Source: Pyrenochaeta sp. MPI-SDFR-AT-0127 (taxonomy: Eukaryota; Ascomycota; Dothideomycetes; Pleosporales; Cucurbitariaceae). Taken from it: a stretch of DNA of 64,000 nt. Below, piece by piece: positions 10,261 to 21,173 of this stretch. The DNA lies in NCBI GenBank assembly GCA_020747015.1, contig JAGTJM010000004.1, positions 868,001 to 932,000 of the forward strand, written 5' to 3'. The notes under the pieces were generated by a model. It saw nothing but the letters and a program-made list of their open reading frames with translations, did not search any database and had not been told where the DNA came from. The position numbers and the translations under genes are program-made. Position 1 is the first letter of the stretch; each line of letters opens with the position of its first letter.

Positions 10261-11460
10261 TCACGAATGTCCCTGAATCTTAACAGGAAAATATAATTCC
10301 TCAAGATATTTCTCTTCTTCCACGCTCAACTCCTTGCCTCTAGCCTCCAATGCTTCGTCCATGCGCGCAACGCTACTGAACCCAATGATAGGGCTTGAGA
10401 CGCGCTTGTTGATCCACGCCAGCGCAACGTGGCTCATTTTCCAATCATGCTTCTTCGCTAGCTCCTCAACTCGCTCGATGATCTTCCTGTCATTGTCGTT
10501 GTTTCCAGAGTATTGCGTGCCTGCTTTCTGCTCGCCTTCGGAACGTGTGGTGCTACCGAAGGCGGAGGCGGGACGAGCGAGGTGACCGCGACAGAGAGGC
10601 GCCCACTGGGGTTATGTCAGCAACCAGAAGGCTGAGTGTTCAAAGAGAAGAGCAACATACCGGGATGAGACCAACGCCAGTGTCATTGCAGAAGCGGTTC
10701 ATCTCACGCTCCTCCTCACGATACAGCAAGTTGTAGTGATTCTGCATGCTCACAAATTTCGTCCACCGATTCTTCTCCGCTACGAACTGCAACTGTGCGA
10801 ATTGTACAGCCCACATGCTACTCGCCCCGATATACCGCACCTTTCCACTCTTCACAAGATCGTGCAACGCCTCCATGGTCTCTTCGAGTGGCGTGTTAGG
10901 ATCGAACCTATGGATCTGCAATAGATCAATGTACTCGATATCAAGACGCTTCAGCGATGCATTGACGGCATTGAAGATTGCCTGACGCGATAAACCGCCT
11001 TGGTTTGTGTAATCTCTGAGTTGCGGAAGCTCTTTGCCGTAATTGATGGTGCGCAGACCGGGGTCTTCACCAATATAGGCGTAACATTTGGTGAGAATGA
11101 CGAGTTTCTCGCGCGGAAGGGAATACTTCTTGATTGCTTTGCCAATGATTTCTTCGGAGACGCCGTTGGAGTATACATTAGCTATATAAAGATGTGTGTT
11201 AGAATGCTGCGAAGAGTAGAAAACTGTGTAGTCACTATATGAGACATACCAGTATCCCAAGTTGTAAGTCCGCGATCGTACGCAGCCTTCAGCAACGGGA
11301 GTGCCTCCTCCTCTTCAATGACCCAAGGTTGCCATTTCGAACTTCCGATACTCATAGCACCCAGAATTGGTACGGAGACCTTCAGACCGCTTTTCCCCAG
11401 GCGTTTGTATTCGGCCTTTGACTCCTTTAGAAGGCCTTCGATATCAAGCTTGTCCGGCAT
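10261..11460 (-). CDS. Aldo/keto reductase
   Basis: Three exons, 11250-11460, 10661-11181 and 10261-10605, give 358 aa. Introns of 68 and 55 bp start GTATGT. It is a cytosolic NADPH-dependent oxidoreductase of the AKR superfamily, reducing aldehydes or ketones. The tetrad is visible: Asp and Tyr in WDTANVYSNG (formed across the first splice), Lys in VILTKCY and His in LLQIHRFD. The cofactor part IGFSSVARMDEALEA lies near the C-terminus. Overall it is closest to the aryl-alcohol dehydrogenase/versiconal-acetate-reductase-like fungal branch (AKR9-like), judged from KLVILTK, YIDLLQIHRFD and GKVRYIGASSMWA. No other secondary-metabolism gene flanks it, so a housekeeping or detoxification role is as likely. 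The substrate cannot be told. Confidence 0.92.
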
Positions 11461-12190
11461 GGTTGCGTGTCCGTTAATGGCGGGGTAGTCAGAATTGAAG
11501 GTGGTGTATTAGACTTGGGCAATTGAACAGAAGCCAAGGCTCGGGCTCTCGAACCCTTTATAGCTACGAAAGTAGTTCATCATGCTCTGTATTAGGAAGC
11601 AGTCACGGCAGAATTGCTCCTAGAGGCGGATTTTGCGGCGATAGTCGAAATGCCGGTGGTAGCCATGTGAGCGATGCGGGGTGTAGGCACGTTGTGCCGT
11701 GCCAAGCATGCGTCATCCATTGTGGTGTTGCTTTGCCTGTCCGCGGGCCTCGCCAAATACCACTCGGGGAGGTAAGAACGATATTGATGCATGGACTGGG
11801 CTTTCCACAAACGAATTTGATGCAAGACTTAAATCCTCACACTATGTTTTGTTAGTGAAGTAGTCCTTTATGAAAACGGTCCAATTGTAAGTTTGCACAG
11901 AGGTAAAGCCAACGATAATTTCAGGTGCCGTGTTACTAGTAGCTCTCGTCGAAGGATACCAGAAATCGTGCATTGGCGGTTTGTGGCGATACGGTAATCT
12001 CAGATCTGATACTCGGTCCAAGCAGACATCACCATTGTATAGAGCATTTGGTTCCATCAGGTCAATGGTGATATTGTTATTGAACATCGTTTTTGAGCTT
12101 AACCCCCGAGGCGCCAACCGCAGTATGTAATGCAGAGAAGCTCATAGTTGCTCATATGCCCGTAAAGAAACCCGTACTCCCCAAGACCAT
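11461..12190. other. Intergenic, no gene seen
   Basis: About 730 bp between the aldo/keto reductase start and the RPL9 stop. Only short open frames of low quality occur, including a 91-codon frame on the minus strand at 11842-12117 with no recognisable domain. Confidence 0.45.
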
Positions 12191-13488
12191 CTACGATTCC
12201 TCTTCGATGTTACCCCGCTCTGACACGTACAGACCGTCCAAGAACTTTCGGATATCCTTGTTGCGGACTTTGCAGGCTTGCTGGATATCGGCGGCACTCT
12301 GGGAGACGTCCTCAAGGCTCTGTTGATTGGTCAGCGCTGCCAGCAGATATTATGAGAACATAAAAGCTTACGTTTCCGGTCAGTTGGAGCTCATCCTTCT
12401 GGTTCTTCGAGGCCTCGACGTTAACACCGGACCGCATGACGACTCGTCGTGCAAGCTTCTCGCCGACGAAGTTCCTGATCTCAACTTCGAACTGGTCGGT
12501 CTCCTTGTTCTTCTCAATGTTGACGTTGATGGGGAAACTACCCGAAATGTCAGTATCCATCCGAGTGTGACAGTGTATTCCGCATGCAATCATCATCCAA
12601 ATCAGAGTCCGAAGCAGCCAGTCCTAGCAACACCGCCTCCTTAATGTTTGTTGCACCAAGCGTGCGGGACGTCCGAAAAGCCGCGACAGGCGTAACAATT
12701 GAACTGGCAGAGAAGATTGGGCAACAGAAAGGACGCGCGAATGGGTAAACATACTGGGCATAGACGTATCGCATCCTGAATAGATGTTAGCATATGCATA
12801 CCATCAAACGTCGGTTGTCTAACTTACTTGTACTTGTAGCCCTTGGTGACACCGATGATCAAGTTGTTCTGTTTCCAATTAGCCATGTCTTCCTCTTTTT
12901 CCATCTTTGCTTCTGATGACTTTGTGCTCCAACCAGTATATGTGAGACGTACAATGAGGGTTCGAACAGTACGGAGAGTAGCGACGCTCTTGCGCGAGCC
13001 GTGGTGGAGCTCGATCTTGATGAGGTTCTTCTTGGGCTGTACCAGGCTTAGTCCATCTTCCCAATGCGCAGGATCCTGTTCCAACATACGTGCGTGAAGC
13101 TGACCGCCAAGTGACCGAGAGATTTGGAGAGCTTGCCCTGCGTCATGTAAGTATAGATTCGTCGAAATCGATCGTGCTGGACGTACTCGGGGACCTGTCA
13201 AGGAATGTTAGTCTTAACCTCACTATTGTGTCGCAATTTCGCACTCACCCTCAACGACGACATTCCTGGTCTTGATAGCAACCTTGACCCCCTCGGGGAT
13301 CTCGAGCAATTCCTCGGAGTGGCTGTTGCGCAATTGTTAGCCATGATTCATATAATTTGTGGTTTCGTGGATTGTGTGGTCGAAGCGGGATTTGAAGGCG
13401 GCCAGTGCCTCAAATTCGGGGGGGAAAAGTCGTGTGATACAGCGGCTCGAAAATCGTGATCGGAAGGCAGACGTACATGTACTTCATC
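12191..13488 (-). CDS. RPL9: 60S ribosomal protein uL6 (L9)
   Basis: Nine exons inferred on the minus strand: 13478-13488, 13249-13322, 13187-13194, 13090-13137, 12953-13036, 12828-12868, 12755-12775, 12372-12537 and 12191-12319. They total 582 nt and encode 193 aa, the family's usual length. The protein begins MKYIHSEELLEIPEGVKVAI and continues TRNVVVEGPRGKLSKSLGHL, with GVTKGYKYKMRYVYAHFPIN at the core and VRNKDIRKFLDGLYVSERG near the end; all are hallmark uL6 segments. It is part of the large ribosomal subunit near the sarcin-ricin loop. Exon 3 is only 8 nt and supplies the GPR of VEGPRG, while exon 7 is 21 nt. The density of introns in a ribosomal protein gene is usual for filamentous ascomycetes. 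Confidence 0.96.
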
Positions 13489-14016
13489 TTGGAGGTTGCT
13501 GCGGGTTAACGGTGTCGACTGAGATGGTTGTCGAATTTGGCGATGTAGAGTTCAATCTGTGGGCTGCGGAAAAACACTAGCCGAGCCATCCACTAGCCAC
13601 TTTTGGCAACGCTAGGGTCACCCTCCCACCATCCTCGCGAACATCAATGCTCATCAGCTTTATCTTGATTTTCATGGGCATTCGGTGCATAGATTCATCT
13701 GGTCCCAGTACAAGGACGGTGGTTCGATGGCTACGAATGGTGAGCATGGCCGTCTTGTGATCCGTGGCCTCCGAAATGCATGATGATGTACAGGATGCTG
13801 CGTTCAAATATGTATGAGAACGAAGAGCAAATCTGCGCAGAAAATAGGAGTCGTGACCAAATAGGGGACAGTTTCAATAAGATGTTAATAGTCCTTTAAT
13901 CACTAAGAGACGTGACACGAATTTCCGCGTGTATCTTATGGAGCTAAAGAAATACTAAGTGTTTTCAGACACTGAAAGGCCATGATAGCTGAATCCTCAA
14001 ACCTCTACATTACCTT
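13489..14016. promoter_or_regulatory. RPL9 promoter and MFS 3' region
   Basis: About 530 bp upstream of RPL9 that also holds the 3' UTR of the minus-strand MFS gene. A 76-codon minus-strand frame at 13577-13807 shows no domain and is not called. No clear promoter motif is identified. Confidence 0.4.
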
Positions 14017-14764
14017 CTACAGACTCTGCCTGCCCACCAGCTGACTCGGCAAAAGTGCCGTAGTAATGACACATCCAAATGTCACGCCTCCTGCCAGATA
14101 CAGTACTGAGTTGATGTCTCTTCCACCTTCTCTAGCATACAAATGCTGTGCAATTAAAGGACTCACAATACCAAACAGTCTGCCCCAGAAACTTGCAATG
14201 CCGCAAGCTGTGCCTCTGATCGGCGCCGGGAACGCTTCTGGCGTCCACCCATACAACACAGAGTTGAACATAGGCTGAAAAAAGTACTCCATAATGTTGA
14301 AGCCAATGTTAGAAGCCGTGCTATTCACAGAGCTGAAAAGAAAGATAGAAACACCCATTTGTGCGGAAGAAATGGCCATAGTCCATTTACGACATATACG
14401 GGAAGCTAGATAAGACAAGGTCCCAATAAGGACGCCGAAGACACCAGGGAGGGAAATATAGATGTAAGAGCGGTATGTGAAGCGGAGTGATAGGTTTAGG
14501 GCACCGTTTTCAAGGGCTAGAATCTGGGGCAGATAGGAACCTGTTGGTGAGGTTAGTGTGAAGTGTTTTCGCAGTAAATCTTACTGACCTGCTACTGTAA
14601 AGCCCCAATAGTCAAAGATATATGTTAACCAGACAAGAAGGGTCAGTAGTGTCATCTGTGAGCTCGAGAAGAGAATTTTGAATCTATCGCCTTCCAAATT
14701 GAGTTGCTTGGAATACGTCGTGTGGAGCTGCTTGGCACCGGCTCCAAGAATTAGTCTACTACCT

Positions 14765-14810
<46 letters not shown>

Positions 14811-15949
14811 CATATTCGCGCTCCAAAGCCTCTAGAGTCTCAAATGTCAATGCGCATGTCCGTTTGTTGTACTTTCCAACATTGTGTAGAACCTGGATGG
14901 CTTCAATATCCCGACCGCGGTACAATAGGAATTTTGGCGACTCCTGGAACTGGAAAAGAATGAAGCGGAGTAAGAAAACAACAAGCGCTATGCAGCCCAC
15001 CATGAACAATAAATATCTCCATCCCATGTTGCTATTCTTTGTACAGCAAGGCTCACCTGAGGCGACTACATTACAAGCTCGCAATGGGTGTGTCTCCGAA
15101 AAATTTGGACTGCAAGAGAATGTTGGGATGAGGCCGTAAGCAATGACACTCTGCAACAATAAAGACCGCGAAGTCAGCAGACATCCCAGGTGTCGTTGGT
15201 GTATAAAGACTTACGCAGATCACGACGCCGATAGGCTGAAAAATAGAGAGCAGAGGGAGGAGGTATCGCTTGCTCTGCGGCGTAAATTCTAGGGCAATGG
15301 TCGTATCAATTGGAATATTTCCACCAACACCGAACCCAGTACAAGTTGTGAAGAGAAGGATGGTAGTATACGTGCTTGGAATGGCAATACAGAGGCCAAA
15401 TGCGCTAGTAATGAGTACAGTTAAGTTGAAAACCCATTGTCGGCCAATGACATCAACTAAGATACCCCAAACGAGTGCACCAGCTGTGAGCCCAGCAGAA
15501 AATGCAGTCGAAAGTTTGCCGGTCTGATTAGGTCCGAACCCCAGCTCTTGCTGCAAAGGTGACAAAATTAGACCAAAAGCTTGCGCCCACATCAGGTCAA
15601 TCATGTAACCAAAGCCGCATAATGTCCATAATGACCATTGGTATCGTCCCATTCTCATTGATTCGATCTCTTGATTGATCAAGACACACTTTTTCCCGTA
15701 GAGTGAAAGACTTTCCTTGTCCAGCGTATCAGCCACCAAAACCTTCGAAAGGTCTGTTGCTCGATGGTCAAGGTGGATATTTTTTTCTACATCATCGTTT
15801 TCTTGTCCATATGCTATGTTTGAAGAATGTGCCGCTTCTGTGAAAGAGTATGGAGACCGAGAGGAAGATGCATATCCGGGACTCGGGTTCAACAGTGCAT
15901 CGGTTTCATCCGCCCCCGGTGATACGCGTGACATCTTCGAATTTGACAC
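14017..15949 (-). CDS. MFS transporter, SV2/sugar-transporter-like
   Basis: Three exons, 15215-15949, 14589-15150 and 14017-14540, give 606 aa. Introns are 64 and 48 bp; the second uses a GTCAGT donor. After a cytosolic N-terminus of about 110 residues come 12 predicted membrane segments. The first includes LWTLCGFGYMIDLMWAQAFG. Loop motifs typical of the superfamily are GILVDVIGRQWVFN (motif A-like), FGVGGNIPIDTTIALEF, and ESPKFLLYRGRDIEAIQVLH before the central loop. This matches the synaptic-vesicle-2/metabolite:H+ symporter group. It would sit in plasma or vacuolar membrane and move a small organic solute. The central loop contains about 15 consecutive threonines (residues about 360-374) coded by a trinucleotide repeat, which is unusual. 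Confidence 0.92.
14765..14808 (+). repeat. (GTA)n trinucleotide microsatellite inside a coding exon
   Basis: About 14.7 perfect copies of GTA on the plus strand. On the coding (minus) strand they read as ACT codons, giving a poly-threonine tract in the large central loop of the MFS transporter. All copies are the same codon, so this is a true microsatellite prone to length change and not a selected mixed-codon Thr tract. Confidence 0.97.
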
Positions 15950-16828
15950 TTGAAGGCGCCAGGGTCACCAATTGCGCAGGTTCTTGATCTGAAGAATCGT
16001 TCTACTGTCTATCTGTTATAGCGTGTGTCGAGTAATGGAGGGTCGGTATCTCTACGTCACTTTTGTTGGCCAGTCACTAGTCCACGTACAGTGACCGTTT
16101 AGCAAATTCCAGTAAACATCCAAATATTTCTGGGGCTTCTGAAGGATCTGCACATGCGGTGATGTATTGTGTGACTTGGAGAGCTGCGTGGAAGATCAAT
16201 GAGTTTCTAGCTTAACCGTTTTTCAAGTCGAATCGACTGATGCAGACAGAATAATGTATTTGGACACAATAAGACAAAATAATAGAAAACTATATGGGAC
16301 TTCAGGTGGTACTGATCGCCTGCGAGACGATAAGCAGATCTGGTATCAGTGGTCGAAAATTTGTCACCCCGCAATCCTTCAGAGAAGTTAATCAAACGTG
16401 TGCCCAAGGAAATCGCAGAATGTGAAGAAATGAGAACCTGAATTGCATAAACTTGGTGGCTTGAGATAAGACATGCTGACTGTTACGCAATTTGAAGGTA
16501 TTTTCAATCTCTGAATGGTAGCCAGACGGCCTAGAGCATCAAGCCCACCGTAGTAAATTGGTTCAGCAGCTCGACGACATATGCAACCAAGTATGACCAT
16601 TCAGATAAGTGTAGTAATGAGCAACTTTCCGTTCGCACGATCTCTGGATGGCTTGGTGAAGCTTACATGGTTCGTGAAAATGAAAGGCAGTTTGAACATA
16701 GACAGCCCCACATAATTTTGCCAAGATCCGGAGCGGCAGAACTCATCGCCGAATGTTGGAACTTTTTTCCTATGAGCTTGGGGAGAACAACATCTAACCA
16801 AAAGCGCAAGTGCTCCCAGGTTCTTATA
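15950..16828. promoter_or_regulatory. Divergent promoter region between MFS and NOP4
   Basis: About 880 bp between the divergent MFS transporter and NOP4. It is AT-rich, and short open frames show no domain. A longer in-frame start for NOP4 at 16667 is possible but rejected (see the NOP4 entry). Confidence 0.4.
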
Positions 16829-19051
16829 ATGGCACCTCGTAGAAAGCGCCAGCGCCTCTCTATTGATGGCGCAGAGACCGTCACCGCAACTGCTGACGTC
16901 GAGCCTTCGTCCGATTCCAAGCCCGCCCCAAAAGAGACTGCCCGCCGCCAGCTCTTCGTTCGCGGACTCGCTCCAACAGTCACCACAGAAGCACTCACTG
17001 ATTATTTCTCCGAATCATACCCTATCAAGAATGCGCTCGTCGTATTAGACAAGGAATCGCGAGAATCAAAAGGCTACGGTTTCGTCACATTCGCCGATGC
17101 TGAGGACGCGCAAACAGCGAAGCAAGAACTAAATGGAACAGAACTCCAGGGACGAAAGATCCGGATTGATATTGCTGAGGCTAGACAGCGTGAGGGCGAG
17201 AAGGACACCATCACCGCAGGCGCTAGGATCAAGGCACAGCGCGAGCAAGACATTAAAGATGCGCAGACACCAAAGCTCATTGTAAGGAATCTTCCATGGA
17301 CGGTCAAGACGCCGGAGGACTTGCAGAAACTGTTCAGAAGCTATGGCAAGGTTAATTTCGTCAACCTACCCAAGAAGCCAAGTGGCGAGCTAAGAGGCTT
17401 TGGTTTCGTCTCGATGCGAGGGAGAAAGAACGCCGAGAGGGCGATACGTGAGCTCAACGGCAAGGAGGTTGATGAGAGACCGATTGCGGTGGATTGGGCA
17501 GTGGATAGGGACACATGGCAGGGGCTGCAAAAGACTGAACAGGAGACCGAAGAAGCACAAGTTGGCGGCGACAACGACGAAGATATGGACGACGCTGAGA
17601 GTTCTGTCGTCAGTTTGGATGATGATACTGATGTCGATGGTAGTGAGGACGAGGAAGATCTTGAGGACAGTAACACCGACTACGAGGACGTTTCAGAGGA
17701 CGACGAGGAAGGCGGTATTGAGCTGGAGACTGAGAGTAGACCAAAGCGAGAGGAATACACAGTCTTCATTCGGAATCTGCCATTCACCGTAGACGATGAG
17801 CGCCTTATGGAACACTTCAAACAATTCGGTGGCATACGCTTTGCACGTGTCGTCGTTGACCGTGAGACTGAGCGACCCAAGGGCACCGGCTTCGTCTCAT
17901 TCTTCACCGAAGAGGATATGATCAACTGTCTGAAAGGTGTTCCGCGAGTAAAGCTGCAGAAGAAGAATCTCGACAAGAAAGATGGATCTACAATCACTGT
18001 CACACACTCAGTACTTGAAGATGCAGACGCTGACCCGACGGGCAAGTATACTATTGATGGCCGCATTCTTCAGCTTAGCCGCGCTGTAGACAAGAACGAA
18101 GCAATGCGCCTCACTGCGGAAGGCGCCGCATCACGCTTTAGTCGAGATAAAGACAAGCGCCGCTTGTACCTGCTCTCCGAAGGCACAATCGCCTCGAACT
18201 CGCCTCTGTACCAACAACTGTCGCCCTCCGAGATCAAGATGCGCGAAGAGAGTGCCACTATGCGGCGCAAGCAGATTCAAGAGAATCCTTCCCTCCACTT
18301 GTCTCTCACGCGCCTTTCTATCCGCAACATTCCCCGTAGTATCACGTCAAAAGATCTCAAGCAACTGGCCCGGAGCGCTGTGGTTGGGTTCGCTGCCGAT
18401 CTCAAATCTGGAAAACGCGCCAAGCTCTCTCGAGAAGAGGTCATCCGCGGCGGACAGGAAATGCTTGTTGCCGAGAAGATGCGCAAGAAGAAAGGCAAAG
18501 GTATCGTCAAGCAAGCTAAAGTCGTCTTTGAGACACCGGCAGGTAGCAAAGTCGCCGAAGATACCGGCGCAGGAAGGAGTAGAGGTTATGGTTTCATAGA
18601 GTACTATACGCATCGCAATGCGTTGATGGGGTTGCGGTGGTTGAATGGCCATGCAGTGGACTACAAAGTCAAAGGCGAGGTGCCTAAAAGTAAGAAAAAG
18701 GCAAAAGAGGCGCTTGAGGATAAAAGAAAGCGCCTCATTGTCGAATTTGCCATCGAAAACGCCAACGTAGTATCGAGACGTTCTGATCGCGAAGACAAAG
18801 CTCGTGAGCCTCCAAAAGCCAAGGGAGAGGACGAGGTTGATGAGTCGAAATCGAATGTAGCTCATGGCAAGAAGCGGAAACGTGATTCGAGCACGGCGTC
18901 AAAGCCCGGCCAGGGCAAGCGTGACGGAAAGAAACCCCAGGAGTCGGACACCGACGGGAAGGACAAGGACAAGGAAAAGGTGGCACAGAGAACACGCATC
19001 ATTGCAAAGAAGAGACAGGCCAGGAAAGCGAAGAGAGTTGGCAAGGCGTAA
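16829..19051 (+). CDS. NOP4: Nucleolar RNA-binding protein Nop4 (RBM28 homologue)
   Basis: A single exon of 740 aa from the ATG at 16829 (MAPRRKRQRLS). The frame stays open upstream to 16667, but those 54 residues look non-conserved. Four RRMs are visible. RRM1 spans about residues 40-117 (QLFVRGL, GYGFVTF). RRM2 spans about 148-226 (LIVRNLPW, GFGFVSM). RRM3 spans about 309-400 (TVFIRNLPF, GTGFVSF) and has an insertion. RRM4 starts near 490 (LSIRNIPR, RGYGFIEY) and is split by a basic insert. Two features are typical of Nop4/Nop77: an acidic Asp/Glu block (about 240-300) between RRM2 and RRM3, and a Lys-rich C-terminal tail ending KKRQARKAKRVGKA. It acts in the nucleolus in pre-60S ribosome assembly and 27S pre-rRNA processing. 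Confidence 0.95.
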   Translation: MAPRRKRQRLSIDGAETVTATADVEPSSDSKPAPKETARRQLFVRGLAPTVTTEALTDYFSESYPIKNALVVLDKESRESKGYGFVTFADAEDAQTAKQELNGTELQGRKIRIDIAEARQREGEKDTITAGARIKAQREQDIKDAQTPKLIVRNLPWTVKTPEDLQKLFRSYGKVNFVNLPKKPSGELRGFGFVSMRGRKNAERAIRELNGKEVDERPIAVDWAVDRDTWQGLQKTEQETEEAQVGGDNDEDMDDAESSVVSLDDDTDVDGSEDEEDLEDSNTDYEDVSEDDEEGGIELETESRPKREEYTVFIRNLPFTVDDERLMEHFKQFGGIRFARVVVDRETERPKGTGFVSFFTEEDMINCLKGVPRVKLQKKNLDKKDGSTITVTHSVLEDADADPTGKYTIDGRILQLSRAVDKNEAMRLTAEGAASRFSRDKDKRRLYLLSEGTIASNSPLYQQLSPSEIKMREESATMRRKQIQENPSLHLSLTRLSIRNIPRSITSKDLKQLARSAVVGFAADLKSGKRAKLSREEVIRGGQEMLVAEKMRKKKGKGIVKQAKVVFETPAGSKVAEDTGAGRSRGYGFIEYYTHRNALMGLRWLNGHAVDYKVKGEVPKSKKKAKEALEDKRKRLIVEFAIENANVVSRRSDREDKAREPPKAKGEDEVDESKSNVAHGKKRKRDSSTASKPGQGKRDGKKPQESDTDGKDKDKEKVAQRTRIIAKKRQARKAKRVGKA

Positions 19052-20087
19052 ATTCCCAGATTCTGAGCATTCAGCGACGGCGTTCCTAGAGTCTATGCTA
19101 GTTGAAAAAAAGTTTCTGTGCTTCAATCGCAATTTAATCTACTACTTTTACTGTGTCTGCCTGGCAGGTATAATGACTGATGTGGTTATTCATGAAAAGA
19201 GGAGAAAATGACAAGCTTCGAAAGTGGCTCGAGTGTTCTAATCTTGATGTACACATTTAGGTCGACTAGGTCGACTCAACTTTCATTAAACGAGGCCGTG
19301 TTGCGATATCTCGCCTGTGAGAATTGATCAGCGTTCTGAAATTTCGAAGTAGTCAGGACATCTCTAGATTATAAAGATCTTGAAGGTTGCGTAGTAAGGA
19401 CTGCAGATTGCTCTCATTGAACACTTTGCGATCCAGGGAAATGCCCTAGGGGCCCGAGTCTTTGATGCTGCTGCTCTTCAATTGTCTGTATACAATGATG
19501 GTGCACCCGAACACTATTAGCTAAATATATGACCGCATGTAGTGACCATCCCCCGGCGCTCCAAGTCTGGACCCCTGTTCCATCAGCCAAAAAGAGTGCA
19601 AGCTCTGCCTTTACGAACCTGATGGACGAGCAACGCCGTTAGAGCTTTTCAATAATTAGACTTGAAAGGAATGGAGAAGCTTGGCTTCAAAACTAGCTTA
19701 ATGGAAAGATCATGTGCAGTCATAATTTAGGGTCCATGGAGGTCTCGCGATAGTCGACTACTACGGAAAAAGAACCCTCATTCTGCGGCATATTCAATAT
19801 GGCGACCCGGGTACTCGTGGACATATATTATCAACAGTTTCGCAAAGCAAGCATACCAGATTTTGATCACATGGACTTCATGAGAGCTATTCCATGGCGT
19901 GAAAAGAGCACTTGATTTACTCAACATTTTCATGAGAATTGCACCGATTTATGAAGGCAAGCCTCCATTTAAGATTATGCTGAGATTCAAGGCTTGGAGG
20001 ACAAACCGCAGTTATTCAAATTGACCAACGTTGCATTTCACATGTTAATGATGTGCCATGGTGACAGAAGCTGCTGATGGGAACCAC
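19052..20087. other. Intergenic, no gene seen
   Basis: About 1 kb of AT-rich DNA between convergent NOP4 and the MAPR gene. No open frame of note, repeat or RNA gene is recognised. Confidence 0.5.
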
Positions 20088-20662
20088 TCAAAGGTTCGAT
20101 GCACCATCCGATTGCAGTCGACCCACAATGTTGTACCTTTTGCTGAAGAAGGTGTGCCAGTCATTTAAAACCTGCGTTTCCTTTTCGGACAGCTGCGAGT
20201 AATCCGATATGCAGTCTTCCGGTTTGAGAGAGGAGAGACCCAGAGCACGGTTTGGCTCTTTTCCTGCAAAGACTGGTCGATTGAATTAGCCCACAGTTAT
20301 ACGAGGATGTAATGATGAATTATTGACATACCGTGATAGCCCTTTCCAGGTGCATATGTCTCTTTGCCACTCACGTCGAATACATCTCCCTGATCGCTTG
20401 TAAGTTGCGTGCCCAAGTCTCTAATATCAATAAGACGATGGATTTCACTCACCTTGATAGCTACCAAGGTTGGATAGTCCGCATTTGTGCCTATGTGTGA
20501 TGTTAGTTACCAGTCTCGATTGTAACATGCTTCATTGAGGGGCATACCGTCACATTTCGCGAGGTATTCACGGTCAATAGGGTCGTCTTTCGGTGGGTTC
20601 AGTGAGACCGTCTCTTTCGGTGCGAATCTCTCCTTCTTTGGTTGATCTGTAGCGTCGGACAT
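20088..20662 (-). CDS. Cytochrome b5-like heme/steroid-binding (MAPR) protein
   Basis: Four short exons, 20548-20662, 20453-20490, 20332-20389 and 20088-20272, encode 131 aa. All junctions are GT...AG and the reading frame is maintained. The protein begins MSDATDQPKKERF and contains NPPKDDPIDREYLAKCDGT, then VAIKGDVFDVSGKETYAPGK followed by GYHVFAGKEPNRALGLSS and SEKETQVLNDWHTFFSKRYN. These are the hallmarks of the Dap1/PGRMC (MAPR) family, in which heme is bound through tyrosines (the YAPGKGY region) and not through the two histidines of cytochrome b5. Unlike animal PGRMC1 there is no N-terminal membrane segment. By family knowledge, Dap1-like proteins support cytochrome P450 Erg11 in ergosterol synthesis. 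That role is inferred here. Confidence 0.9.
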
Positions 20663-21173
20663 GGCGGAAGTTGACGGTCAGCGTGTTAAGTGAAGAGAAA
20701 TTGAATGGCTGCCCAACGGCATGTGAGAGAAGTCGCAATGCTAATCTCGGCAGGTGGGGTTACGCCACTTCACTAGCCACAATGCCATGCCATACCCACT
20801 TTTCTCATGACACCATCACTCACCAATCATTGCCGTTTTGATCGAACAGGATAAAGTTAGATGGGATGTGGCTACAGCCGGTGCTCTGGCAGGTCATCTG
20901 TAGCTTTGTAAACACTATACAGATGGCATTATAGCCCAAAAGAGATTTAGACACCGCCCGAACTACAGCATGAATAATACGTCGAGAAGGTTGACTACTA
21001 TAGGCCAGCTGAGAGATTACATGTCAACAACGCTTATGTATCCACAGGATTTCAATGTTAAACATAGATTGATATTTGGTTTCATAGGAAAACTGATCTG
21101 ATTAGCTATCCAACTGCTTGGTCCGGCATGCATTTATTATTCAACACAAGTTGAAGTTATAAGCAGTGGAGCA
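20663..21173. other. Intergenic, no gene seen
   Basis: Promoter side of the MAPR gene and 3' side of the agmatinase gene (about 510 bp). No coding or RNA signal is recognised. Confidence 0.45.

Noticed and set aside
12824..13201. 125-codon frame within RPL9
   Set aside because: It reads through three RPL9 introns and the microexon in the wrong frame; the spliced uL6 protein explains the region fully.
14678..15139. 153-codon plus-strand frame with a poly-valine run
   Set aside because: Antisense of exon 2 of the MFS transporter; the valine run is the reverse reading of the (GTA)n repeat.
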